A DNA stretch of 64,000 nt. Origin: an uncultured Lachnospiraceae bacterium (GTDB lineage Bacteria > Bacillota > Clostridia > Lachnospirales > Lachnospiraceae). The notes beneath the pieces are model-generated. The model saw nothing but the letters and a program-made list of their open reading frames with translations, was not told the origin of the DNA and made no database searches. Shown piece after piece: positions 9,667 to 17,325 of this stretch. Every line of letters starts with the position of its first letter. Positions within the stretch are counted from its first letter, which is position 1. The stretch covers positions 1 through 64,000 of the forward strand of contig URRW01000002.1 in assembly GCA_900550285.1 (NCBI GenBank), in the 5' to 3' direction. The position numbers were made by a program, and so were the translations under genes.

Positions 9667-10337
9667 GGCGTCTCCTTTAATACATAGCCTGCGCCGCGGA
9701 CGGTGTGGATGAGCTTTGGCTCAAAGCCGTCGTCGATTTTTTTGCGCAGATAGCGGATATAAACGTCTACGACATTGGAACCGCCGGAATAATCGTAGTT
9801 CCAGATGTGCTGTTCGATTTTTTCACGGGACAGCACGATGCCCCTGTTGCAGGCAAGATATTCCAGAATGGAAAATTCCTTCGCGGAAAGCTGGATGGGA
9901 GTGCTGCCCCGGGCGACGGTGCGGGCGTCGCAGTCCACGGTCAGGTCGGCGATATGATAGCAGCTGTCCGTCCGTTCCCCGAGACGGCGCAGCATGACCC
10001 GGATGCGGGCGAGCAGTTCTTCAAAGGAAAAGGGCTTTGTCAGATAGTCGTCCGCCCCGGCGTCAAGGCCGTTTACCCGGTCGGAGACGCTGGCTTTTGC
10101 GGTCAGCAAAAGGACGGGGGTACGGAGCCCTTTTGCGCGGATGGCGCGCAGCACCTCGATGCCGCTTTTTTTCGGCATCATGACATCTAAAACGGCGGCG
10201 TCGTATTCCGTCATGGAAAGGCAGTGCAGCGCCTCTTCGCCGTCGAGGCAGGAATCCACCGTATAGTGGTTTTTCTCGAGGGTTTTGCAGATAATATTGT
10301 TTAAAGCGGGTTCGTCTTCAGCGACCAACAGGCGCAT
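9663..10337 (-). CDS. OmpR-family response regulator
   Basis: 224 residues. The receiver domain (1-115) has the acidic pocket in VAEDEPAL, the phospho-acceptor Asp in VLDVMMPKKSG and the conserved Lys in DYLTKPFSFEELLAR. A winged-helix DNA-binding domain (about 125-222) ends with the family's VVDVYIRYLRKKID and TVRGAGYVL. It is the first gene of the minus-strand operon regulator-kinase-lipoprotein. The upstream DNA is the repeat region at 10.4-10.8 kb. Confidence 0.94.
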   Translation of the reverse strand: MRLLVAEDEPALNNIICKTLEKNHYTVDSCLDGEEALHCLSMTEYDAAVLDVMMPKKSGIEVLRAIRAKGLRTPVLLLTAKASVSDRVNGLDAGADDYLTKPFSFEELLARIRVMLRRLGERTDSCYHIADLTVDCDARTVARGSTPIQLSAKEFSILEYLACNRGIVLSREKIEQHIWNYDYSGGSNVVDVYIRYLRKKIDDGFEPKLIHTVRGAGYVLKETP

Positions 10338-10414
10338 GGCTCAGACCTCCTTGTATCCGTATGGGTTGCAGGGAAATGATGGAATCTCGTCAGCGGCTGG
10401 ATCCGCGCAGGCTC

Positions 10415-10800
10415 TGCCCGGCAAGCGCCGGTACAGCGGATTCCGGGCTCGCTTACAGAGAATTTGGATCAGGCGGCGCAAGCCCCCCTGCACTTTCAGT
10501 ATACCGCCAATGCGCAGGATTTGCACTTGGAAATTTTGTATTTTGGCGGTTGGCGGAAGCGCTCTGGTTTGGAAAGGGTACGGCGGGCACGGCCTATGGC
10601 GGACGCGTTTGAGCGAAGGGAAATTTCCGGATTCTGCGGATTGGACGGCAGGATGCCCGGGACTTGTCTGAGCGCGGCATAAGCCGCGCGAGTTTGACCG
10701 GGCGTCCTGCGCCCCGTCCGGTCCGTCAGAATCGCCGGAAAATTTCCGGTGAGCGAAACCGCAGTCCGCTGTAGGCTGTGCCCGCCGTACCCTTTCCGGA
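10415..10800. repeat. Large imperfect inverted repeat in a 580-base gene-free interval
   Basis: The gap between the response regulator (start 10337) and the MATE gene (start 10919) holds no credible gene. It has a long GC-rich palindrome: arms run about 10571-10672 and 10689-10797 and meet at GCGCGGC-ATAA-GCCGCGC (about 10672-10689). The outer 20 bases, GGAAAGGGTACGGCGGGCAC, match the opposite arm exactly; inner parts match with gaps. A third, diverged copy of the arm (TACAGCGGA then TCGCTTACAG) lies near 10430-10475 in the orientation of the right arm. Open frames crossing it on both strands are by-products of the symmetry. It could be a decayed palindromic mobile unit or a structured RNA. 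Confidence 0.7.
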
Positions 10801-10847
10801 CCGGGGAAAGCCATACAAATTTTTCCGAAAAACATCTGCCCCGGTAC

Positions 10848-10875
10848 TTGTTTTTTAAGGGCGTTCTGCTATAGT
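10848..10875 (+). promoter_or_regulatory. Candidate sigma-A promoter for the MATE gene
   Basis: TTGTTT (10848-10853) and TATAGT (10870-10875) are 16 bases apart, just right of the palindromic element and about 45 bases before the MATE start. The -35 box is weak. Confidence 0.4.
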
Positions 10876-10918
10876 TAAGAGAACAGGCTTGCAGAAAAAA
10901 CGGGGGCAAAAGAGGAAG

Positions 10919-12283
10919 ATGAAACAGTTTCTGAGCAAAAAATTTGACAGTCCGTTATTTGACACAAAACAGATCTTTTCGATGCTGACGCCGCTGATCA
11001 TGGATTCGTTTTTCGTGTGCGCGATCGGCGTTTTGACGACGGCGATGATCAGCTCGTCCAGTCAGGATTCGGTATCGGCGGTCAGCCTTGTCAGCCCGCT
11101 TTACATGATGATCTATGCGGTTTACAACGCAATCTCAGCGGGCGGCACGGTTGTAGTGGCGCAGTTTAAAGGAAAGGGCGATACGGAGCGGATGAAAAAG
11201 GCGGCGGGGCAGCTCATGGTCGCCACGCCGCTGTCCGCCGTCATCGCATGCGCGATCCTTGTGATCTTTGCGGATCCTTTGGTGCACGGGCTGTTCGGGG
11301 GCGTCGGGGAAGAGGTGCTTGCAAAGGCGGAGCAGTATCTGGTGGGCATCGCGATCTCGATGATCTTTCTGGCGGTGTACATGAGCGGCTTTGCGGTATT
11401 CCGCGGGCTGGGGGAAACGAAGCTGTGCCTGCGGCTGACGATCATCATCAATCTGCTGCATTTTGTGGCGAGCTTTGTCTTTATCAACGTGATGCGCCTT
11501 GACATCATGGGAAGCGCTCTGGCGCTGAATCTGGCGCGGTTTGTAGGGGGCGCGGCGGCGGTCTGGATGCTCCTGTCTCCAAAAAGCATCCTGCGGGTGG
11601 AAAAGCGCCATGTTTTTCCGCTGGATAAAAAAATATTGAAGGAGATTTTCCGGATCGGCATTCCGTACGGGATGGAGCAGCTTTTTATGAACGGCGGCTC
11701 CATGATCGTCCAGATTTATATCGCGCGGCTGGGCGCGGTGAGCGTGGCGGCGAATGCGGTTGCAAACTCGACATTTTCACTGTTTTATGCGGCTCCGGGC
11801 GCGGTGGCGACGCTGGCGGTAACGGTGATCGGCCAGTGCATCGGCTCGGGGGATAAGGAGCTTGCGCGCCGCTACGGAAGGTCGATGGTGTGGCTATGCA
11901 CGGCGCTGACCGTCGTTTCCCTGATCGTGGGGCTGCCGCTCATGCCGCTGATTTTAAAAATGTATCAGGCGCCGGACAATACCGTGGCGATGATCTACAG
12001 CGTGCTGGCGATCGCGGCGGTGTGCATGCCGTTTTTCTGGCCCGTATCCAACACCCTGCCCGCCGTCATGCGGTCGGCGGGAGACGCCTCCTATGCGTCC
12101 TATTTTTCGCTGGTGACGATGTGGGTCGTAAGGGTGGCGCTTGGATATGTGCTGGCAGTCTGGCTGGGGCTTGGCATTCAGGGCGTGTGGATCGGTATGT
12201 GCGCAGAATGGGCGGTAAAAACGCTGGCGTTTTGGAAGCGGTTTCGCGGCGATAAGTGGCTTGCCCACGAGCAGGACATCTAA
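10919..12283 (+). CDS. MATE-family efflux transporter
   Basis: 454-residue membrane protein with about 12 hydrophobic helices in two similar halves, typical of MATE exporters of the DinF/NorM group that expel drugs or cationic metabolites using Na+ or H+. The N-terminal half has TPLIMDSFFV and the loop AGGTVVVAQFKGKGD; the second half starts near IFRIGIPYGMEQLF. The start is uncertain: an in-frame TTG lies at 10889, but the ATG at 10919 gives the usual length; AGAGGA precedes it very closely. Substrate is unknown. Confidence 0.88.
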   Translation: MKQFLSKKFDSPLFDTKQIFSMLTPLIMDSFFVCAIGVLTTAMISSSSQDSVSAVSLVSPLYMMIYAVYNAISAGGTVVVAQFKGKGDTERMKKAAGQLMVATPLSAVIACAILVIFADPLVHGLFGGVGEEVLAKAEQYLVGIAISMIFLAVYMSGFAVFRGLGETKLCLRLTIIINLLHFVASFVFINVMRLDIMGSALALNLARFVGGAAAVWMLLSPKSILRVEKRHVFPLDKKILKEIFRIGIPYGMEQLFMNGGSMIVQIYIARLGAVSVAANAVANSTFSLFYAAPGAVATLAVTVIGQCIGSGDKELARRYGRSMVWLCTALTVVSLIVGLPLMPLILKMYQAPDNTVAMIYSVLAIAAVCMPFFWPVSNTLPAVMRSAGDASYASYFSLVTMWVVRVALGYVLAVWLGLGIQGVWIGMCAEWAVKTLAFWKRFRGDKWLAHEQDI

Positions 12284-12354
12284 GAGGCAGCGCGTCCGGC
12301 GCAGCGGTGTGTCAGGGCGCGCTGTGGAAGGCGCGGCTTTAGAAAGGGGACAGG

Positions 12355-13206
12355 ATGCTGGGAGACAGGGAAAAATTTTTGAAAAAATATGCGGTTCCGG
12401 AGGAGCTGTTTGAGCAGGCGGGCATGGAATGGGAGGAGCTGTGCGCCATCGCGGAGGATTACGCTTACCGGGTGGACGGCTTTTACATGATCCGGGATAT
12501 GTTTTTAAAGGAGCTGATCGAAAACCGCGAGGAACAGACAGGGCTTCATTCTTACCGCACCCGGATCAAGATGCCGGGGCATCTGGTGGAGAAGATCATC
12601 CGCCGCCGGGTGGAAAACCGGGAAAAATATAAGGATCTGACGCGGGACAACTACCTGAAATTTGTGACGGACATCATCGGTTTTCGGGGGCTTTTGCTGT
12701 ACCGCGAGGACTGGGTGGTGTTCCACAAATATCTGCTGGAGCACTTTGAAAACAGGCCGGAATGGTATATAAAGGACTGCGTTGCAGACTTTGCGGAAAG
12801 CCGCGACCGCTATATGGCGGAAGCGCCGAAGGTGCATATGCGGCCGGGGGATTTTGCGGATATTTACGCGGACTGGATCCCGAAGGAAAATATTTACGAC
12901 CAGAAATATTACCGTTCCGTGCACTATATCCTGAAATACCGGGGCGTGTATGTGGAGGTGCAGGTAAGGACGCTTTTTGAGGAGGGCTGGGGAGAAATCG
13001 ACCATCACATCCTGTATCCTTACAAAAAGAAGGATCCGATGCTGGCAGAATTTTCGGAGCTGTTAAACCGTTTGTCCGGGATGGCGGATGAAATGGCATC
13101 CTTTTACAGGCGGCTACAGAATGTGCCCGGCGAGGGCTTCCCGGATAAAAAGAGCATGGTGGACGGCGATTTTATGCGGGAAGAGGATGAAGAAACGGAC
13201 TTGTAA
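12355..13206 (+). CDS. RelA/SpoT-domain (p)ppGpp synthetase-like protein
   Basis: 283-residue single-domain alarmone synthetase. Motifs in order: RTRIKMPGHLVEKI (pyrophosphate transfer region), DIIGFRGLLLY, YYRSVHYIL and EVQVRTLFEEGWGEIDH. These match the synthetase fold of RelA/SpoT and small alarmone synthetases; no hydrolase HD, TGS or ACT domain is present. The usual Gly before YRS is replaced by Tyr, a small departure. Its short-synthetase layout suggests it makes (p)ppGpp or a related nucleotide on transcriptional induction (inference). It lies 71 bases after the MATE gene. Confidence 0.85.
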   Translation: MLGDREKFLKKYAVPEELFEQAGMEWEELCAIAEDYAYRVDGFYMIRDMFLKELIENREEQTGLHSYRTRIKMPGHLVEKIIRRRVENREKYKDLTRDNYLKFVTDIIGFRGLLLYREDWVVFHKYLLEHFENRPEWYIKDCVADFAESRDRYMAEAPKVHMRPGDFADIYADWIPKENIYDQKYYRSVHYILKYRGVYVEVQVRTLFEEGWGEIDHHILYPYKKKDPMLAEFSELLNRLSGMADEMASFYRRLQNVPGEGFPDKKSMVDGDFMREEDEETDL

Positions 13207-13291
13207 AAGAGCTTTGGCGGGAGTAAGATAAGGGTACAAAGGCAGACGGGAGGGGACGTTTCACTTAAACGAGACGGTAACGGGGACGATC

Positions 13292-14428
13292 ATGGCGGCG
13301 GACAACGTGCTGGCGGTATTTTTACTGCCGCTTTTGGGGACGCTTTCGGATAAGGCTGACACGCGCTTTGGGAAGCGCACGCCGTTTATTGCGGCAGGCA
13401 CGGCGCTGTCGGTTGTTTTGATGATGCTTCTTCCCATCGCGGACCGCACGGAAAATTTTGCGCTGTTTGTGGGCGGGCTGTTTTTCCTGCTGATCTCGAT
13501 GGGGCTTTACCGGTCGCCGGCGGTGGCGCTGATGCCGGATCTGACGCCCAAGCCGCTGCGCAGTCAGGCGAACGCGGTCATCAATCTGATGGGCGCGGTG
13601 GGCGGCATTTACACGCTGGGGCTGATCAGCCTTTTGTTAAAGGGCGGGGAGAAGCCGGACTATATGCCCGTATTTCTCGGCGTTGCCGGGCTGATGGTCG
13701 TTTTGGTCGTTTTGCTTGTGCTCACGGTACGGGAAAAGAAGCTTTCCGCAGAAATCGGGCAGGAAGAGCCGGAGGAGACAGAAAAAACGGCGGGGACAGA
13801 GCAGACGGGCGGGCTTGCGCCGGACGTAAGGCGCAGCCTGCGGATGATTTTGATCTCGATCTTTTTATGGTTTATGGCGTACAATGCGGTAACGACCGCG
13901 TTTTCCAGATATGCCCGCACGGTCTGGGGCATGGAGGGCGGCGGGTTTGCCAACTGCCTGATGGTGGCGACGGTAGCCGCAATCCTGAGCTATATCCCGA
14001 TCGGCGTCATTTCTGCGAAGATAGGCAGGAAAAAGTGCATTTTGGGCGGTCTTGTGCTCATGCTGGCAAGCTTTTTTGCGGCGATCTTTTTCAAACAGTA
14101 CCATGTTTCGATCAACGTCGGCTTTGCGCTGATCGGCATGGGCTGGGCGGCGGTAAGCGTCAATTCCCTTCCGATGGTGGTGGAAATGTGCGCCAGCCGG
14201 GATGTGGGCAGGTACACGGGACTGTATTATACGTTTTCGATGGCGGCGCAGATTTTTACGCCGATCTTGTCCGGGGTATTTTTGCAGTATGTATCGTACC
14301 GGACGCTGTTTCCCTATGCGTGCGTGTTCACGGTGGCGGCGATGGTCACGATGAGCATGGTGCGGCACGGGGACAACCGGCCGGCGGCAAAAAAGAGCCT
14401 GCTGGAACATTTTGATACGGAGGACTGA
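13292..14428 (+). CDS. MFS sugar-type transporter (SLC45/GPH-like), N-terminally truncated
   Basis: 378 residues with about 11 membrane helices. The start of the visible protein, MAADNVLAVFLLPLLGTLSDKADTRFGKRTPFI in outline, corresponds to helix 2 and the loop after it in relatives, which normally begin with about 45 more residues including helix 1. The frame stays open back to 13232 but has no start codon, and the preceding gene ends at 13206, so there is no room for helix 1. GGGGA at 13282-13286 could serve the ATG. The 5' end was probably lost by deletion; the product may be non-functional. The gene is followed after 2 bases by the GDPD gene. Confidence 0.75.
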   Translation: MAADNVLAVFLLPLLGTLSDKADTRFGKRTPFIAAGTALSVVLMMLLPIADRTENFALFVGGLFFLLISMGLYRSPAVALMPDLTPKPLRSQANAVINLMGAVGGIYTLGLISLLLKGGEKPDYMPVFLGVAGLMVVLVVLLVLTVREKKLSAEIGQEEPEETEKTAGTEQTGGLAPDVRRSLRMILISIFLWFMAYNAVTTAFSRYARTVWGMEGGGFANCLMVATVAAILSYIPIGVISAKIGRKKCILGGLVLMLASFFAAIFFKQYHVSINVGFALIGMGWAAVSVNSLPMVVEMCASRDVGRYTGLYYTFSMAAQIFTPILSGVFLQYVSYRTLFPYACVFTVAAMVTMSMVRHGDNRPAAKKSLLEHFDTED

Positions 14429-14430
14429 AG

Positions 14431-15240
14431 ATGAAGAAAAGAACGGCAGCGGCGCTGACAGCCGCAGGAGCTTATCTGTACGCGGTTTCGCCGCGTCTGG
14501 CAGACCGCCCGGAGCGGATGCCGAAGGTTTACTATGCGCACAGGGGACTGCACGACAACATTTCGGACGCGCCGGAAAACTCGCTGGCTGCTTTTGAGAA
14601 GGCGGTTAAGGCAGGCTACGGCATCGAGCTGGACGTGCAGCTGACAAAGGACGGCAAGGTTGTTGTAGTCCATGACTTCAACTTAAAAAGGATCTGCCGC
14701 GTGGATGTGGACGTGGACAGCCTGACCTATGAAGAGCTGGAAAAGCTGTCGATCTATGGAAGCGATCAGCACATTCCGCTGTTTACGGACGTTTTGGCGC
14801 TGGTGGACGGCAAGGTTCCGCTGATCGTGGAGCTGAAATATAAAAACAGCCGCAGCAATATCTGCGAAAAGACGCAGGACATTTTAAACGGCTACAGCGG
14901 TGTTTACTGCATTGAATCGTTCCATCCGCAGGTGCTTCGGTGGTACCGTGAAAACTATCCCCATATCTGCCGGGGGCAGCTTTCGATGAATTTCCAGCGG
15001 GACAACGATTCCAAAGGGGCGCAGTATTATGTGATGCGCCATCTTCTGACGAATTTCTGGACGCGCCCGGATTTTGTGGCGTATGACTGCCGCGCGATGA
15101 ACGCGGTGTCCAAGACGATCTGCCGCACGCTGTTTGGCTGCCCGGCGGTGGCGTGGACGGTAAAGTGCCAGGCGCAGCTCGACGCCTGCAGAAGCAGATT
15201 CGATTATTTTATTTTTGAAGGCTTTGTGCCGAAGGACTAA
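14431..15240 (+). CDS. Glycerophosphodiester phosphodiesterase (GDPD family)
   Basis: 269 residues. A hydrophobic N-terminus (about 5-18) may anchor it or act as a short leader. The catalytic TIM-barrel has the signature YYAHRGLHD (His35/Arg36 area), PENSLAAFEKA, GIELDVQLTKDG and VVVHDFNLKR, then VELKYKN. These provide the metal site and general acid/base for splitting glycerophosphodiesters to glycerol-3-phosphate and alcohol. Its ribosome site GGAGG overlaps the end of the transporter gene, so they form an operon. Confidence 0.88.
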   Translation: MKKRTAAALTAAGAYLYAVSPRLADRPERMPKVYYAHRGLHDNISDAPENSLAAFEKAVKAGYGIELDVQLTKDGKVVVVHDFNLKRICRVDVDVDSLTYEELEKLSIYGSDQHIPLFTDVLALVDGKVPLIVELKYKNSRSNICEKTQDILNGYSGVYCIESFHPQVLRWYRENYPHICRGQLSMNFQRDNDSKGAQYYVMRHLLTNFWTRPDFVAYDCRAMNAVSKTICRTLFGCPAVAWTVKCQAQLDACRSRFDYFIFEGFVPKD

Positions 15241-15273
15241 GCGGGGCTTTGTCCGTCTGAAAGGAGTAAAAAC

Positions 15274-15774
15274 ATGCACAATCAGTTGACGGAAAACGAC
15301 ATTAAGAAGATGGAGGAAGAGATCGAATACCGGAAACTGGTCGTTCGCAAACAGGCGCTGGACGATGTAAAGGACGCCCGGGCACAGGGCGATCTGTCGG
15401 AGAACTTTGAATATTATGCGGCGAAGAAATTTAAAAATAAAAATGAGAGCCGCATCCGTTTTCTGGAGCGCATGATCCGGACGGCGGAGGTCGTTTCGGA
15501 TGAATCCGCGCAGGATGAGGTTGGCATGAACAACCGGGTCGAGGTCTGGTTTGAAGAGGACGATGAGACAGAGAGCTACAAGATCGTGACGACGATGCGG
15601 CAGAATTCCCTCGAGGGGCTGATCTCCGGGGAATCGCCGCTGGGGCGGGCGCTTCTCCATAAAAAGGTGGGCGACCGCGTTTATGTGGATATGGGAAACG
15701 GCGCAGGCTATTATGTGGTGATCCGCGCCATTGATAAAAGCGCCGGGGAAGACGACGCGTTGAGAAGCTTTTAA
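15274..15774 (+). CDS. greA: GreA/GreB-family transcription elongation factor
   Basis: 166 residues. An N-terminal antiparallel coiled coil (to about 75) carries the conserved acidic tip in ARAQGDLSENFEYYAAK, which in GreA reaches into RNA polymerase and triggers transcript cleavage. The C-terminal FKBP-like domain (about 85-160) has ISGESPLGRALLHKKVGD. Length and motifs match GreA closely, though it might be a paralogue of the housekeeping copy. AAAGGAG precedes the ATG. Confidence 0.88.
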   Translation: MHNQLTENDIKKMEEEIEYRKLVVRKQALDDVKDARAQGDLSENFEYYAAKKFKNKNESRIRFLERMIRTAEVVSDESAQDEVGMNNRVEVWFEEDDETESYKIVTTMRQNSLEGLISGESPLGRALLHKKVGDRVYVDMGNGAGYYVVIRAIDKSAGEDDALRSF

Positions 15775-15796
15775 GCTTTCGGGGAAGAGGGACTGC

Positions 15797-16696
15797 ATGA
15801 AGATCATGATTACCGGTGCAGGCGGTTTTTTGGGAAGCCGCCTGCTTTCCTTTTACGGGGAAAAATATGAGGTGCGGGGAATGACGCACAGGGAGCTGGA
15901 TATTACGGATGCGGCAAAAACGCTGGATGCGGTGGGGCATTTTTGCCCGGACGTGCTGATCCACTGCAGCGCGGTGTCCGATGTGGGGACGTGTGAAAGA
16001 GAGCCGGAGCGCTCGTTTGCCGTGAACGTGACGGGCAGTGAGAATCTGGCGGCGGCGTGCGCGCAGACCGGCGCAAAGCTGGTATTGTGCAGCTCGGATC
16101 AGGTATATTTTGGGAATGACGGCGCAGAAAAACGCAATTTTCATGAAAGGGCTGCATTTTTGCGCCCGCATCGGGAGGACGAACGTCTGGATCCGCAGCC
16201 GCTTTATGGTAAGCAGAAGCTTCTGGCAGAAGAGCGCTGTCTTGCCGTACTGCCCTCCTGCGTGTGCCTGCGGCTGACATGGATGTATGACGTTTTGACG
16301 TTAAAGGAGCGTGAGGGCGGGCGCAGGAATCTGGCGACCATATTTTTGGAAGCGATGGAACAGAAAGAGCCGGTCGTATTTTCGGAGATGGACCACAGGG
16401 GCGTGACGGATGTGAATCTGGTTGTGCAGAATATGGAAAAGGCGTGGAAGCTGCCCGGCGGCGTGTACAATTACGGCAGCTCTGCCGGCGGGAGCGTGTA
16501 TGAGACGATGTGCCGCGCTGCCGCCCTGTTAAAAGAGCAGACCGGGCGGACGGTCAGAATCCGGAACGTGTCTTTGGGCAGCCTGCGCAATCTGACGATG
16601 GATACGAAGAAAGCGGAGGCTGCGGGAATCTGGTTCCCGGAGACAGCGGACAGGCTGGCAGAATTTCTGGCAGCCTGTCCGGTAAATGAGAGTTAG
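15797..16696 (+). CDS. NAD(P)-dependent SDR, dTDP-4-dehydrorhamnose reductase (RmlD)-like
   Basis: 299 residues. Extended short-chain dehydrogenase with the cofactor loop GAGGFLGSRL (residues 7-16), the RmlD-type HCSAVSDVGTCE, strand LVLCSSDQVYFG and the catalytic pair in PLYGKQKLLAE (Tyr and Lys). The family reduces or epimerises nucleotide sugars or performs related reactions. No other rhamnose gene is beside it, so the substrate stays open. It ends convergently with the YitT gene, the two stop codons overlapping at 16693-16696. Confidence 0.82.
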   Translation: MKIMITGAGGFLGSRLLSFYGEKYEVRGMTHRELDITDAAKTLDAVGHFCPDVLIHCSAVSDVGTCEREPERSFAVNVTGSENLAAACAQTGAKLVLCSSDQVYFGNDGAEKRNFHERAAFLRPHREDERLDPQPLYGKQKLLAEERCLAVLPSCVCLRLTWMYDVLTLKEREGGRRNLATIFLEAMEQKEPVVFSEMDHRGVTDVNLVVQNMEKAWKLPGGVYNYGSSAGGSVYETMCRAAALLKEQTGRTVRIRNVSLGSLRNLTMDTKKAEAAGIWFPETADRLAEFLAACPVNES

Positions 16697-17322
16697 GCAT
16701 ATGCTTTTTTGCCTGATTTTTCCCGCTTCCCCACAATGACGTCGATCACCGCCGACGACAGCGTTACCGTGATGAGGGAAAAGAAGATCTTCTCCACGGG
16801 GATATAGCTTAAGGAAAGCATCAGGACGGTAAAATCTGTAAAAAAGTATGCTTTGGAAAGCTTGACCCCGGTGAAGCGGCGGATAATGAGCGCCAGTGCG
16901 TCGTCTCCGCCGGAAGCGCCGCCCCTGCGGACGATAAGCCCGACGCCGACGCCCACAAACAGCCCTCCGAGGATCGCCGCGGTAAGCGGGGAGTCTGAAA
17001 AGGACGGCAGAAGCGGCCCTGTAAACTCCCAGAACCGGTACATCAGGGCATAGCAGCAGGTGGAGAAAAAGGCATTTTTTAAAAATGCCGTCCCCAGAAG
17101 CTTCCAGCCCAGCGCATAGCAGGTCATGTCGAGCACAAAGGAAAAGACGCCGGGGGAGATCCCTGTCCAGTGGTTGAGAAAAAGGGTCAGCCCCAGAATG
17201 CCGCCTTCGGTGATCTGGCTCTGGCTGTGGACGTTGAATAGGCCGAACGAAAGGATCGCCGCGCCCAGAAGCATCGAACCGTAGTGCAAAAAAGTATCTT
17301 TATTTAATTTTTGAAAACGCAA
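16693..17322 (-). CDS. YitT-family membrane protein
   Basis: 209 residues with about five membrane helices and the family motif SQITEGGILGLTLFL plus the glycine-rich GGLFVGVGVGLIVRRGGASGGDD. It lacks the C-terminal DUF2179 domain found in many YitT proteins. Function is not established, though transport has been proposed. Its ATG lies 3 bases from the recQ stop, so it is cotranscribed with recQ. Confidence 0.85.
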   Translation of the reverse strand: MRFQKLNKDTFLHYGSMLLGAAILSFGLFNVHSQSQITEGGILGLTLFLNHWTGISPGVFSFVLDMTCYALGWKLLGTAFLKNAFFSTCCYALMYRFWEFTGPLLPSFSDSPLTAAILGGLFVGVGVGLIVRRGGASGGDDALALIIRRFTGVKLSKAYFFTDFTVLMLSLSYIPVEKIFFSLITVTLSSAVIDVIVGKREKSGKKAYA

Positions 17323-17325
17323 TTT

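Noticed and set aside
10285..10909. Several overlapping frames across the palindrome on both strands
   Set aside because: They mirror each other because of the inverted repeat, lack ribosome sites and have no protein-like composition.
14884..15807. 307-codon minus-strand frame
   Set aside because: Antisense of the GDPD and GreA-like genes, which have clear motifs and ribosome sites.
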